From: DATAYA01 sp036272815
Lineage (GTDB): Bacteria > Pseudomonadota > Alphaproteobacteria > Acetobacterales > Acetobacteraceae
Length of the DNA stretch: 12,037 nucleotides
Assembly (NCBI GenBank): GCA_036272815.1
Contig: DATAYA010000124.1
Span: 1 to 12,037, forward strand
Direction: 5' to 3'
Part shown: one piece after another, positions 6,394 to 12,037 of the stretch
Layout: each line of letters starts with the position of its first letter
Numbering within the stretch: position 1 is the first letter of the stretch
Notes under the pieces: generated by a model
The model's input: only the letters and a program-made list of their open reading frames with translations
Database searches by the model: none
What the model was told of the DNA's origin: nothing
Position numbers and translations under genes: made by a program

Positions 6394-7527
6394 TTGGCCG
6401 CCGGCCTGGTCCTGATCGCCTTCAACCTCCGCCTGGCAGTCACCAGCGTCGCCCCGATCCTGCACGAGATCATGGCAGGGACCCGCCTCGCACCGGCGGG
6501 TGCCAGCCTGCTCGCGACGCTGCCCGCGCTCTGTTTCGGCCTGTTCGCGCCGGTGGCGCCGGTGCTGGTGCGCCGTTTCGGGCCGGAGCGGGCGCTGCTG
6601 GCAGTGACGGCGGCGATGGCCGCGGGAAGCGCGTTGCGCGGCATCCCGGCGCTGCCGGCGCTGTTCGGGGGCACCATCATTGCCTCCGCCGCAATCGGGG
6701 TCGGCAATGCGCTGCTGCCGGTGGCGGTGAAGCGTGACTTCCCCAACCGGGTGCCGATGCTGACCGGGCTCTACACCGCGGCGCTCTGCGCCGGGGCGGC
6801 GGTGGCGGCGGGGGCGAGCGTGCCGCTGGCGCAGGCGTTCGGGTCCTGGTCGGCGGCGCTGGCGGTGTGGGCGGTGCCGGCGTTGCTGGCGGCAGCCCTG
6901 TGGGCGCCGCAGATGCCGGCGCGGCCGGCGCGCATCGTGGCGGCGGGCCGGGGCGGGTTGTGGCGGGACAAGCTGGCCTGGCGGGTGACGCTGTTCATGG
7001 GGCTGCAATCGGCGCTGGCCTACATCGTGTTCGCCTGGCTCGCGCCGATGCTGGAGGATCGCGGGATGGACGCGGCTTCGGCCGGGCTCGCTGTATCGGT
7101 CTGCGTCATCGTCTCCGCCGTCGCGTGCATCCCGGCGCCGATGCTGGCGACACGCGGGCGCGATCAGCGGGCGGCCAATGCGGGCGGGATCGTGGTCTGC
7201 GTCGCGGCGCTGCTGGGCTGCCTGTTCGCGCCGCTCTGGGCGGTGTGGGGGTTCGCGGCGCTGCTCGGGGCGAGCCAGGGCTGGATCATCGCCGTGGCGC
7301 TGACGGTGATCGTGCTGCGGGCGCCGGACGCGCGGTCGGCGGCGGTGCTGTCGGGCATGGCGCAGAGCGTCGGCTATCTGCTGGCCTCGGCGGGGCCGCT
7401 GCTGGCCGGGCTGCTGCGCAGCTGGACCGGAAGCTGGGCGTCGCTCGGGGTGCTGGCGGTCGCGATCGGCGCCGCCGCGATCTGGGCCGGGATCGGCGCC
7501 GGGCGGGACCGGCTGGTGCGGGGCTGA
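6394..7527 (+). CDS. MFS transporter, CynX/NimT type
   Basis: Inner-membrane major facilitator of the CynX/NimT/YycB group (cyanate or nitroimidazole-type exporters), about 377 residues from this start, close to the family's usual length. The N-terminus shows the group's signature: first helix AAGLVLIAFNLRLAVTSVAPIL, with NLR-A-TSV-P. About twelve hydrophobic segments can be traced, with a cytoplasmic loop near LWRDKLAWRV at the middle. The start is uncertain. The frame has an ATG at 6085, but using it would overlap the DsbA-like gene by 220 bp with a non-membrane Arg/Gly-rich leader. No ATG, GTG or TTG occurs in frame from 6088 to 6393. TTG at 6394 is the first standard codon and would start just at the first helix, though without a good Shine-Dalgarno site. 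Substrate unknown. Confidence 0.78.
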   Translation: MAAGLVLIAFNLRLAVTSVAPILHEIMAGTRLAPAGASLLATLPALCFGLFAPVAPVLVRRFGPERALLAVTAAMAAGSALRGIPALPALFGGTIIASAAIGVGNALLPVAVKRDFPNRVPMLTGLYTAALCAGAAVAAGASVPLAQAFGSWSAALAVWAVPALLAAALWAPQMPARPARIVAAGRGGLWRDKLAWRVTLFMGLQSALAYIVFAWLAPMLEDRGMDAASAGLAVSVCVIVSAVACIPAPMLATRGRDQRAANAGGIVVCVAALLGCLFAPLWAVWGFAALLGASQGWIIAVALTVIVLRAPDARSAAVLSGMAQSVGYLLASAGPLLAGLLRSWTGSWASLGVLAVAIGAAAIWAGIGAGRDRLVRG

Positions 7528-7532
7528 GCCCC
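7520..7532. terminator. Possible hairpin at the end of the MFS gene
   Basis: GGGGC-TGA-GCCCC forms a 5-bp stem with a 3-nt loop across the stop codon, in the 48-bp space between convergent genes. No T-run follows on either strand, so termination activity is only a possibility. Confidence 0.25.
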
Positions 7533-7575
7533 GGCGCCCCCTTGGCGAGCTGACCCTCCCGCCACGCCTTGCGCG

Positions 7576-7920
7576 TCAGCGGTCCGCGATGGCCATCCGT
7601 TCCTCGAAATCGGCGAGGGCGGAGACGGCCGAGGCGGTCGCGCGGCGCTGCTCGAACGAGGAAGGGGATTGGCCCAGCGCCCGCATCTCCGAGCCGGCGC
7701 GGGCATCGAGGCGGGCGAGTTCGGCAACCGTTTCGGGCCGGGCGGCGCCCGACATCAGATAGCCGAGCGCCATCCCGTGCGCGATCGCGTAGACGTCGGG
7801 CAGCACGTCGGACGCCTCGGGCTGCGCGGAAGCCGGCCCGGAAGCCGGAGGGGCCACGGCGGCGCAGGCGGCGACCGCGAGCAACAGGGCTGCCACGGCC
7901 GGGGCCAGGATCGGACGCAC
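7576..7920 (-). CDS. Small lipoprotein of unknown function
   Basis: A 114-residue predicted lipoprotein with a GTG start. Residues 1-18 form a signal peptide (RPILAPAVAALLLAVAA) ending in the lipobox VAAC, with Cys19 as the lipidated residue. A short Pro/Ala/Ser-rich linker follows, then a mainly helical domain (about 40-114) with no motif I recognise. It should be anchored to the inner or outer membrane facing the periplasm; the residue after Cys is Ala, which does not suggest inner-membrane retention. It begins 22 bp after the stop of the Rieske gene on the same strand, where cytochrome b often lies, so co-transcription is likely and a link to the respiratory chain is possible but unproven. 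The Shine-Dalgarno is weak. Confidence 0.75.
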   Translation of the reverse strand: MRPILAPAVAALLLAVAACAAVAPPASGPASAQPEASDVLPDVYAIAHGMALGYLMSGAARPETVAELARLDARAGSEMRALGQSPSSFEQRRATASAVSALADFEERMAIADR

Positions 7921-7942
7921 GCGCAGGGCCCGACCCGCGGGC

Positions 7943-8596
7943 CTAGATCTGCACGATCGTACTGAGGCTGAAGGTTTCCCCGATCGGGTTCTCCCCGATC
8001 CGCGCGGTGGTCGCGGTCGTCAGGTTGTAGGGCGGGACGGGGAGGTTGTAGGGCGCCGGCACGCCGGTCCAGACGCGGCCGGCGAGATCGTATTTCGAGC
8101 CGTGGCATGGGCAGAAATACCCGCCCGGCCAGTTCGGCAGCGGGTCGGTCGCACTCGGCACCGGGAAATAGTTCGGGATGCAGCCGAGATGGGTGCAGAT
8201 GCCGACCATGATCGCGTATTCCGGCTTGATCGAGCGGTGCCAGTTCTCGGCATAGGTCGGCTGCTGAAGCACATGCGAGTTGGGGTCGCTCAGCAGCCTC
8301 AGCACCTGCGGGCTCCTGAGTGAGGCGATCGCTTGCGGGGTGCGATGGACGACGAAGATCGGCTTGCCGCGCCAGACGACGACGATCTGCTGCCCGGGCT
8401 CGAGCTTGCCGAGGTCGACGTCGATCGGCTCGCCGGCGGCGAGCACGTCGGCGGCCGGGTTCATGCTGTCGATCAGCGGCCACACGATGGCACCCACGCC
8501 GACGGCCGCGGTCGCGGTTGTGAGCAGCTTGAGGAAGTCGCGCCGCGGCGCCTCGGGGCCGTGACCGTCCGGCAGGGCGTGAGTGCTCGACGACAT
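7943..8596 (-). CDS. petA: Rieske iron-sulfur subunit of cytochrome bc1-type complex
   Basis: A 217-residue ubiquinol-cytochrome c reductase iron-sulfur protein, which passes electrons from ubiquinol to cytochrome c1 on the periplasmic face. The N-terminus carries a twin-arginine motif (RRDFLK, 18-23) followed by the single membrane anchor (about 24-42), as expected for Tat-dependent Rieske proteins. The 2Fe-2S ligands are in CTHLGC (134-139) and CPCHGS (162-167): Cys134, His136, Cys162 and His165, with the disulfide pair Cys139-Cys164. The 22-residue stretch between the two motifs is longer than in the classic Rhodobacter protein and resembles beta/gammaproteobacterial forms. ATG at 8596 has AAGGAG (plus-strand 8604-8609) 7 nt upstream. 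No cytochrome b or c1 gene follows; a small lipoprotein gene does. The gene is divergent from the amidase gene. Confidence 0.93.
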   Translation of the reverse strand: MSSSTHALPDGHGPEAPRRDFLKLLTTATAAVGVGAIVWPLIDSMNPAADVLAAGEPIDVDLGKLEPGQQIVVVWRGKPIFVVHRTPQAIASLRSPQVLRLLSDPNSHVLQQPTYAENWHRSIKPEYAIMVGICTHLGCIPNYFPVPSATDPLPNWPGGYFCPCHGSKYDLAGRVWTGVPAPYNLPVPPYNLTTATTARIGENPIGETFSLSTIVQI

Positions 8597-8641
8597 CCGG
8601 TCTCTCCTTGAGTGACGCCTGACTAGCCAAGGTGCTGCTGC

Positions 8642-8665
8642 GCTGCAAGACGGGAAGGTTGCAGC
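8642..8665. promoter_or_regulatory. Perfect 7-bp inverted repeat between divergent genes
   Basis: GCTGCAA at 8642-8648 and TTGCAGC at 8659-8665 are exact inverse copies separated by 10 bp. They lie in the 97-bp space between the divergent Rieske and amidase starts. It may be an operator controlling one or both genes, or an RNA hairpin in a leader. On the minus strand TTGCAG is also 17 nt from a weak -10-like TAGTCA, a poor promoter match. Confidence 0.35.
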
Positions 8666-8693
8666 AATCGTGCGCACGGGGCAGCGTGGCGCA

Positions 8694-10040
8694 ATGCACA
8701 CGCTCGAAGCCGCCGCGGACGCGCTCGCGTCCGGAGCCACCACCACCCGCGCGCTGGTGGAGGACTGCCTCGGCCGCATCGCCGATCCTGCGGGCGAGGG
8801 CGGCCGCGCCTTCATCCGCGTCAATGCCGAAGCGGCGCGGGCGCAGGCCGACGCCATCGACGCGCTGCGCCGGGCCGGACGGGCGCCGTCGCGCTATGCC
8901 GGCATCCCGGTCAGTCTGAAGGACCTGCTCGACGTCGCGGGCGAGGTCTCGGCGGCCGGGTCGCGCGCGCTCGCGGACGCATCGCCCGCGGCGGCAAACG
9001 CGCCGGTGGTCGCGCGGCTGCTGGCGGCGGGTTTCGTGCCGGTCGGGCGGACCAACATGACGGAGTTCGCCTATTCCGGGCTCGGCCTCAACCCGCATCA
9101 CGGCACCCCGCGCGCGCCGTGGGACCGGCAGGGCGCCGGACGCATCCCGGGCGGGAGTTCGTCGGGGGCGGCGGTCTCGGTTGCCGACGGGATGGCGTGG
9201 GCGGCGATCGGCACCGATACTGGCGGCTCGTGCCGCATCCCGGCGGCGTGCTGCGGGGTGGTGGGCTACAAGCCGACGGCGCGGCGGGTGCCGACCAAGG
9301 GCGCGGTGCCGCTTTCGACGACGCTCGACAGCATCGGGCCGCTCGCCCGCAGCGTTGCCTGCTGCGCCATCGTCGATGCGGTGATCGCCGGCGATGCGGC
9401 GGTGCCGCCGCCGGCGGTGCCGGTCGCCGGCCTGCGGCTCCTGGTCGCGGAGAACTTCTTTCTCGAAGGCGCCGAGCCGGCGGTCGCGGCGGCGTTCGAG
9501 CGGGCGCTGTCGGCGCTGGCGGCGGCGGGCGCGCGGGTCGAGCGGCGGCGCCTGCCGGTGCTGGAGGCTGCGCGCCAGGCCAATCGCGGCGGCGGCTTCA
9601 GCCCGCCCGAGGCCTATGCCTGGCACCGCGAGCTGCTCGCCCGCCGCGGTGCCGAGTACGACCCGCGCGTGCGCGCCCGCATCGAGCGCGGGGCGGCGAT
9701 GGCGGCGCATGAGTACGTGACGCTGTGCGCCGACCGTGTGCGGCTGCGGGCCGAGGCGGATGCGGCCACCGCCGGCTTCGACGCCCTGCTGGCGCCGACC
9801 ATGCCGATCATCCCGCCGCGGATCGACGCGCTGGAATCGGACGAGGACTACACGCGCGCCAACCTGCTGACCCTGCGCAACACGGCGGTCGCCAACTTCC
9901 TCGACCGCTGCGCGATCAGCATGCCGATGCACCGCGCGGGCGAGGCACCGGCGGGGCTGATGCTGATCGGCGAGACGATGGGCGACGCGCGGCTGTTCGC
10001 GGTCGCGGCGGCGGTGGAGAGGGCGTTGTGCAACACCTGA
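8694..10040 (+). CDS. Amidase signature (AS) family hydrolase
   Basis: A 448-residue Ser-Ser-Lys amidase, cleaving a carboxylic amide to acid plus ammonia or amine in the cytosol. The catalytic lysine is Lys76 (SLKDLLD), the cis-serine Ser155 (GGSSSGAA, 153-160) and the nucleophile Ser179 (GTDTGGSCRIPA, 173-184). The 24-residue spacing between the two serines matches characterised AS enzymes. CGVVGYKPT (187-195) follows as expected. The length suits a single-domain amidase, and the lack of gatB/gatC neighbours argues against tRNA amidotransferase subunit A. The start is taken at ATG 8694 because MHTLEAA resembles relatives; an in-frame GTG at 8670 with GGAAGG about 12 nt upstream is an alternative adding 8 residues. 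The 3' end overlaps the next gene by 13 bp, so translational coupling is likely. Substrate unknown. Confidence 0.92.
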   Translation: MHTLEAAADALASGATTTRALVEDCLGRIADPAGEGGRAFIRVNAEAARAQADAIDALRRAGRAPSRYAGIPVSLKDLLDVAGEVSAAGSRALADASPAAANAPVVARLLAAGFVPVGRTNMTEFAYSGLGLNPHHGTPRAPWDRQGAGRIPGGSSSGAAVSVADGMAWAAIGTDTGGSCRIPAACCGVVGYKPTARRVPTKGAVPLSTTLDSIGPLARSVACCAIVDAVIAGDAAVPPPAVPVAGLRLLVAENFFLEGAEPAVAAAFERALSALAAAGARVERRRLPVLEAARQANRGGGFSPPEAYAWHRELLARRGAEYDPRVRARIERGAAMAAHEYVTLCADRVRLRAEADAATAGFDALLAPTMPIIPPRIDALESDEDYTRANLLTLRNTAVANFLDRCAISMPMHRAGEAPAGLMLIGETMGDARLFAVAAAVERALCNT

Positions 10041-10891
10041 CGGTGCGCGCCCGCGGCGCCGGCTTCCACGTCGCCGAGACCGGCAGTGGGTCGCCGCTGC
10101 TGCTGCTGCATGGCTGGCCGGAGTTCTGGCTGACCTGGGAGCCGGTGATGCGCCGGCTTGCGGACCGCTTCCGGCTGTTGGCACCCGACCTGCGCGGCTT
10201 CGGCGACAGCGCCAAGCCGGACGGGCCTTGGGGTGCGCCGGACCACGCGGCGGACATGCTGGCGCTGGCCGACGCGCTGGGGCTCGGCCGGTTCGGCGTC
10301 GTCGGGCACGACGTGGGCGGCGCCGTGATGCAGGCGCTCGCGCGCGCCGCACCCGACCGGCTGTCCGGGCTTTTCTTCTTCGATTTCGTCTATCCGGGCA
10401 TCGGCGCGCGCTTGGGCACGCCGGACCGGCTGGGAGAGATCTGGTACCAGTCGTTCCACCAGATGGAGATGGCGCCGGCCCTGGTCGGCGCGTCGGCGGA
10501 GAGCTGCCGCCTCTATATCGGCCATTTCCTGCGCCACTGGTCGCATCGCCGCGCGGCGTTCGACGACGTGCTCGACGCCTTCGCGGCCAATTTCCTCAAG
10601 CCGGGCAACCTCGCGGGCGGCTTCGCCTATTACCGCGCCGCCCAGGCCGGCCGGATCGCGATGATGCAGGGGCGCACACCCGGGCTGCCGCCGATCGCGA
10701 CGCCCGCCTGCGTGCGCTGGGCGGAGCACGACCCGTTGTTCCCCTATGCCTGGACCGACCTGCTGGGCGAGACTTTTTCCGCCCTCGACCTCGCCCTGTT
10801 CCCCGATGTCGGGCACTTCCCGCACCGCGAGGACCCGGACCGCGCGGCGGCCGAGATCGCGGCCTTCTTTGGGCGCCTGGCGGCCTTGTAG
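10028..10891 (+). CDS. Alpha/beta hydrolase, epoxide-hydrolase-like
   Basis: A 287-residue alpha/beta-hydrolase with an aspartate nucleophile. HGWPEFW (28-34) carries the oxyanion-hole HGxP motif; the nucleophile elbow is GHDVGG (93-98) with Asp95; the acid is probably Asp235 (WAEHDP) and the base His263 (DVGHFPH). The cap domain holds WYQSFHQ (139-145) and GGFAYYRA (197-204), matching the places where epoxide hydrolases keep their two ring-opening tyrosines (Tyr140 and Tyr201 or Tyr202). Haloalkane dehalogenases share the Asp nucleophile but usually have Asn or Trp after HG-P, so epoxide hydrolase is preferred over dehalogenase. GTG at 10028, inside the amidase 3' end, has GGAGAGGG 4 nt upstream; an in-frame GTG at 10043 is the alternative. 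No signal peptide is seen. It sits between amidase and phosphatase-like genes in one apparent operon. Natural substrate unknown. Confidence 0.86.
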   Translation: MQHLTVRARGAGFHVAETGSGSPLLLLHGWPEFWLTWEPVMRRLADRFRLLAPDLRGFGDSAKPDGPWGAPDHAADMLALADALGLGRFGVVGHDVGGAVMQALARAAPDRLSGLFFFDFVYPGIGARLGTPDRLGEIWYQSFHQMEMAPALVGASAESCRLYIGHFLRHWSHRRAAFDDVLDAFAANFLKPGNLAGGFAYYRAAQAGRIAMMQGRTPGLPPIATPACVRWAEHDPLFPYAWTDLLGETFSALDLALFPDVGHFPHREDPDRAAAEIAAFFGRLAAL

Positions 10892-10893
10892 CC

Positions 10894-11562
10894 ATGGATT
10901 CGATCTTCCGCGGCGATCTCGGCTCGGGGCGCGGCCGGGCGCGCGCCTGGGCCGACAGCCTGCTGGTCGATCACGGGCTGCTGCGGCTGGCATGGAGCAA
11001 CGCGGCGCCGGTGATCGCCGGGCGTCTGTGGCGCAGCAACCATCCGGCGCCCGGACGGCTGGCATTGCAGGCCCGGCGGCTGGGCCTGCGCAGCGTCATC
11101 AGCCTGCGCGGCCCGACCGGCAACGGCTCCGACGCGCTCGCCCGCGAGACGGCCTCCCGGCTCGGGCTCGCCTGGTTCGACGCGCCGCTCGACAGCGGCC
11201 GGCCGCCGAGCCGGGAGCGGCTGCTGCGGCTGCTCGCCGTGTTTGCCGAGATGGAAGAGCCGGCACTGGTCTTCTGCAAGTCGGGCGCCGACCGGGCGGG
11301 CTTTGCCGCCGCCCTGTTCGTGCTGCATGCGGGCGGGTCGCTGCCGGCGGCGCAGGCGCAACTGTCGTGGCGGTTCGGGCACCTGCGCCGCTCGCGCGCC
11401 GGCGTGCTCGATGCGTTGCTGGCGCGGTACGGCGCCGAGGCAGGCGGCCGTCACTTCGCCGACTGGGTGCGCGAGAGCTACGACCCTGAGGCGGTGACGC
11501 GCGACTTTGCCGCCGGGCGGCTGGCGAGCATCGTCCACGACCACGTCCTGGCGCGGGAGTGA
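10894..11562 (+). CDS. CX5R phosphatase-like protein (dual-specificity / tyrosine phosphatase fold)
   Basis: A 222-residue cytosolic protein with the cysteine-phosphatase P-loop FCKSGADRAG: nucleophile Cys128 and phosphate-binding Arg134. The usual His before the Cys is Phe here. Upstream, LWRSNHPAPGRL and VISLRG (68-73) match the opening strands of small bacterial tyrosine/dual-specificity phosphatases. The general acid is probably an Asp in WFDAPLDSG (94-102), Asp96 or Asp100. The C-terminal 60 residues are basic and aromatic, with no domain I recognise. ATG at 10894 is 2 bp after the epoxide-hydrolase-like stop, so it is co-transcribed. The Shine-Dalgarno is weak, consistent with coupling. 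Substrate (protein, lipid or small phosphate ester) cannot be told from sequence. Confidence 0.82.
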   Translation: MDSIFRGDLGSGRGRARAWADSLLVDHGLLRLAWSNAAPVIAGRLWRSNHPAPGRLALQARRLGLRSVISLRGPTGNGSDALARETASRLGLAWFDAPLDSGRPPSRERLLRLLAVFAEMEEPALVFCKSGADRAGFAAALFVLHAGGSLPAAQAQLSWRFGHLRRSRAGVLDALLARYGAEAGGRHFADWVRESYDPEAVTRDFAAGRLASIVHDHVLARE

Positions 11563-11574
11563 GCGTCGGCCCGG

Positions 11575-11592
11575 CGGCCAGATCAGTGGCCG
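11575..11592 (+). terminator. GC hairpin after the amidase-hydrolase-phosphatase operon
   Basis: CGGCCA-GATCAG-TGGCCG is a perfect 6-bp stem with a 6-nt loop, 12 bp after the phosphatase stop. No T-run follows, so it is at best a weak or Rho-assisted terminator. A second, smaller hairpin, CCGCA-GCT-TGCGG, lies at 11614-11626 before the DUF1489 start. Confidence 0.35.
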
Positions 11593-11647
11593 GAAGGGCG
11601 TCCGACCGGCTTGCCGCAGCTTGCGGGCCGGGTGCAAACCGCGTCGG

Positions 11648-12037
11648 ATGCTGCACCTCATCAAGCTGGCGGTCGGCGTGCGCGACATCCCGCATCTGCG
11701 CGCCCTCCAGGCCGCGCGGGCCGTCGCGGACCCGCCGCTGCGGCACCGCACGCGCTCGACGCCGCGGCGGCGGCCGGAGATCGTGGACGCCGGCGGCTCG
11801 ATCTTCTGGGTGGTCGCGGGCGTCGTCGCCGCCAGGCAGCGCATCCTCGACATCCGCCCGGACACCTGGGACGACGGCCGCGACTGCGCGGCGCTGCTGC
11901 TCGACCCGGCGGTGGTGCCGGTCCGGGCGCGCGCGATGAAGCCATTCCAAGGCTGGCGGTATCTCGACGCGGCGGCGGCGTCGGCCGATTTCGGCGCGGC
12001 GGAGGCGGCGGACGCGGCCGGGCTGCCGCCGGCGCTG
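11648..12037 (+). CDS. DUF1489 family protein, 3'-partial
   Basis: The frame is open to the right edge; 130 residues are visible. The opening MLHLIKLAVGVRD, RHRTRSTPRR (32-41), GGSIFWVVAGVV (49-60), RQRILDIRP (63-71) and KPFQGWRYL near 98-106 match the DUF1489 family, short soluble proteins (about 140-150 residues) known mainly from Alphaproteobacteria and without an established function. Only the last 10-20 residues should be missing. ATG at 11648 lies 85 bp after the phosphatase stop, with hairpins between, so it may have its own promoter, though none is obvious. No clear Shine-Dalgarno precedes it. Confidence 0.85.
   Translation, partial: MLHLIKLAVGVRDIPHLRALQAARAVADPPLRHRTRSTPRRRPEIVDAGGSIFWVVAGVVAARQRILDIRPDTWDDGRDCAALLLDPAVVPVRARAMKPFQGWRYLDAAAASADFGAAEAADAAGLPPAL

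Noticed and set aside
9725..10027. Upstream extension of the epoxide-hydrolase-like frame
   Set aside because: It is an out-of-frame reading of the amidase 3' end; the hydrolase fold begins at the GTG at 10028.
7755..10352. 865-codon open frame on the minus strand across the lipoprotein, Rieske, amidase and hydrolase genes
   Set aside because: Crosses four well-supported genes and is Arg/Pro/Ala-rich with no motif; an artefact of GC-rich DNA lacking stop codons.
10228..10893. Upstream extension of the phosphatase-like frame
   Set aside because: It overlaps the hydrolase core in another frame; the phosphatase-like protein starts naturally at ATG 10894.

Overview
The window reads as a chromosomal segment of a high-GC alphaproteobacterium. 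Three things point there: an HWE-family sensor kinase with a single-domain response regulator, a Tat-exported Rieske protein, and a DUF1489 protein, a family I know mainly from Alphaproteobacteria. The base composition and gene types would suit Rhodospirillales/Acetobacteraceae, but that finer placement is inference. No rRNA, tRNA, CRISPR array, transposase or integrase was seen.

Layout. (1) 1-2809 (+): the 3' part of a large CheR methyltransferase / PAS / coiled-coil / PAS / HWE histidine kinase, cut by the left window edge, followed 3 bp later by its probable partner, a stand-alone receiver domain. (2) 2854-5015 (-): a ClC-type anion channel/transporter with a C-terminal CBS pair, preceded by a 67-residue basic protein of unknown function. 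(3) 4999-5415 (-): a remnant of an FkbM-type methyltransferase that has lost both ends. About 220 bp without a convincing gene follow. (4) 5636-7527 (+): a DsbA/FrnE-like thioredoxin-fold oxidoreductase and a CynX/NimT-type MFS transporter whose start codon is unclear. (5) 7576-8596 (-): a Rieske iron-sulfur protein of the cytochrome bc1 type, then a small lipoprotein; no cytochrome b or c1 gene follows. (6) 8694-11562 (+): an amidase, an epoxide-hydrolase-like alpha/beta hydrolase and a CX5R phosphatase-like protein, packed with a 13-bp overlap and a 2-bp gap and so probably one operon. (7) 11648-end (+): the 5' part of a DUF1489 gene.

The left part (to about 5.0-5.6 kb) is visibly less GC-rich and less biased in codon use than the right part. 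The change falls where the broken FkbM gene lies, so this is probably a joint between accessory and core DNA. I did not find a clearly new multi-gene system. The points most worth a second look are the ClC protein, which keeps the gating glutamate but lacks the internal proton-pathway glutamate and the selectivity serine; the Rieske gene without its usual partners; the missing start codon and self-complementary leader of the MFS gene; the perfect inverted repeat between the divergent Rieske and amidase genes; and the eroded methyltransferase junction.
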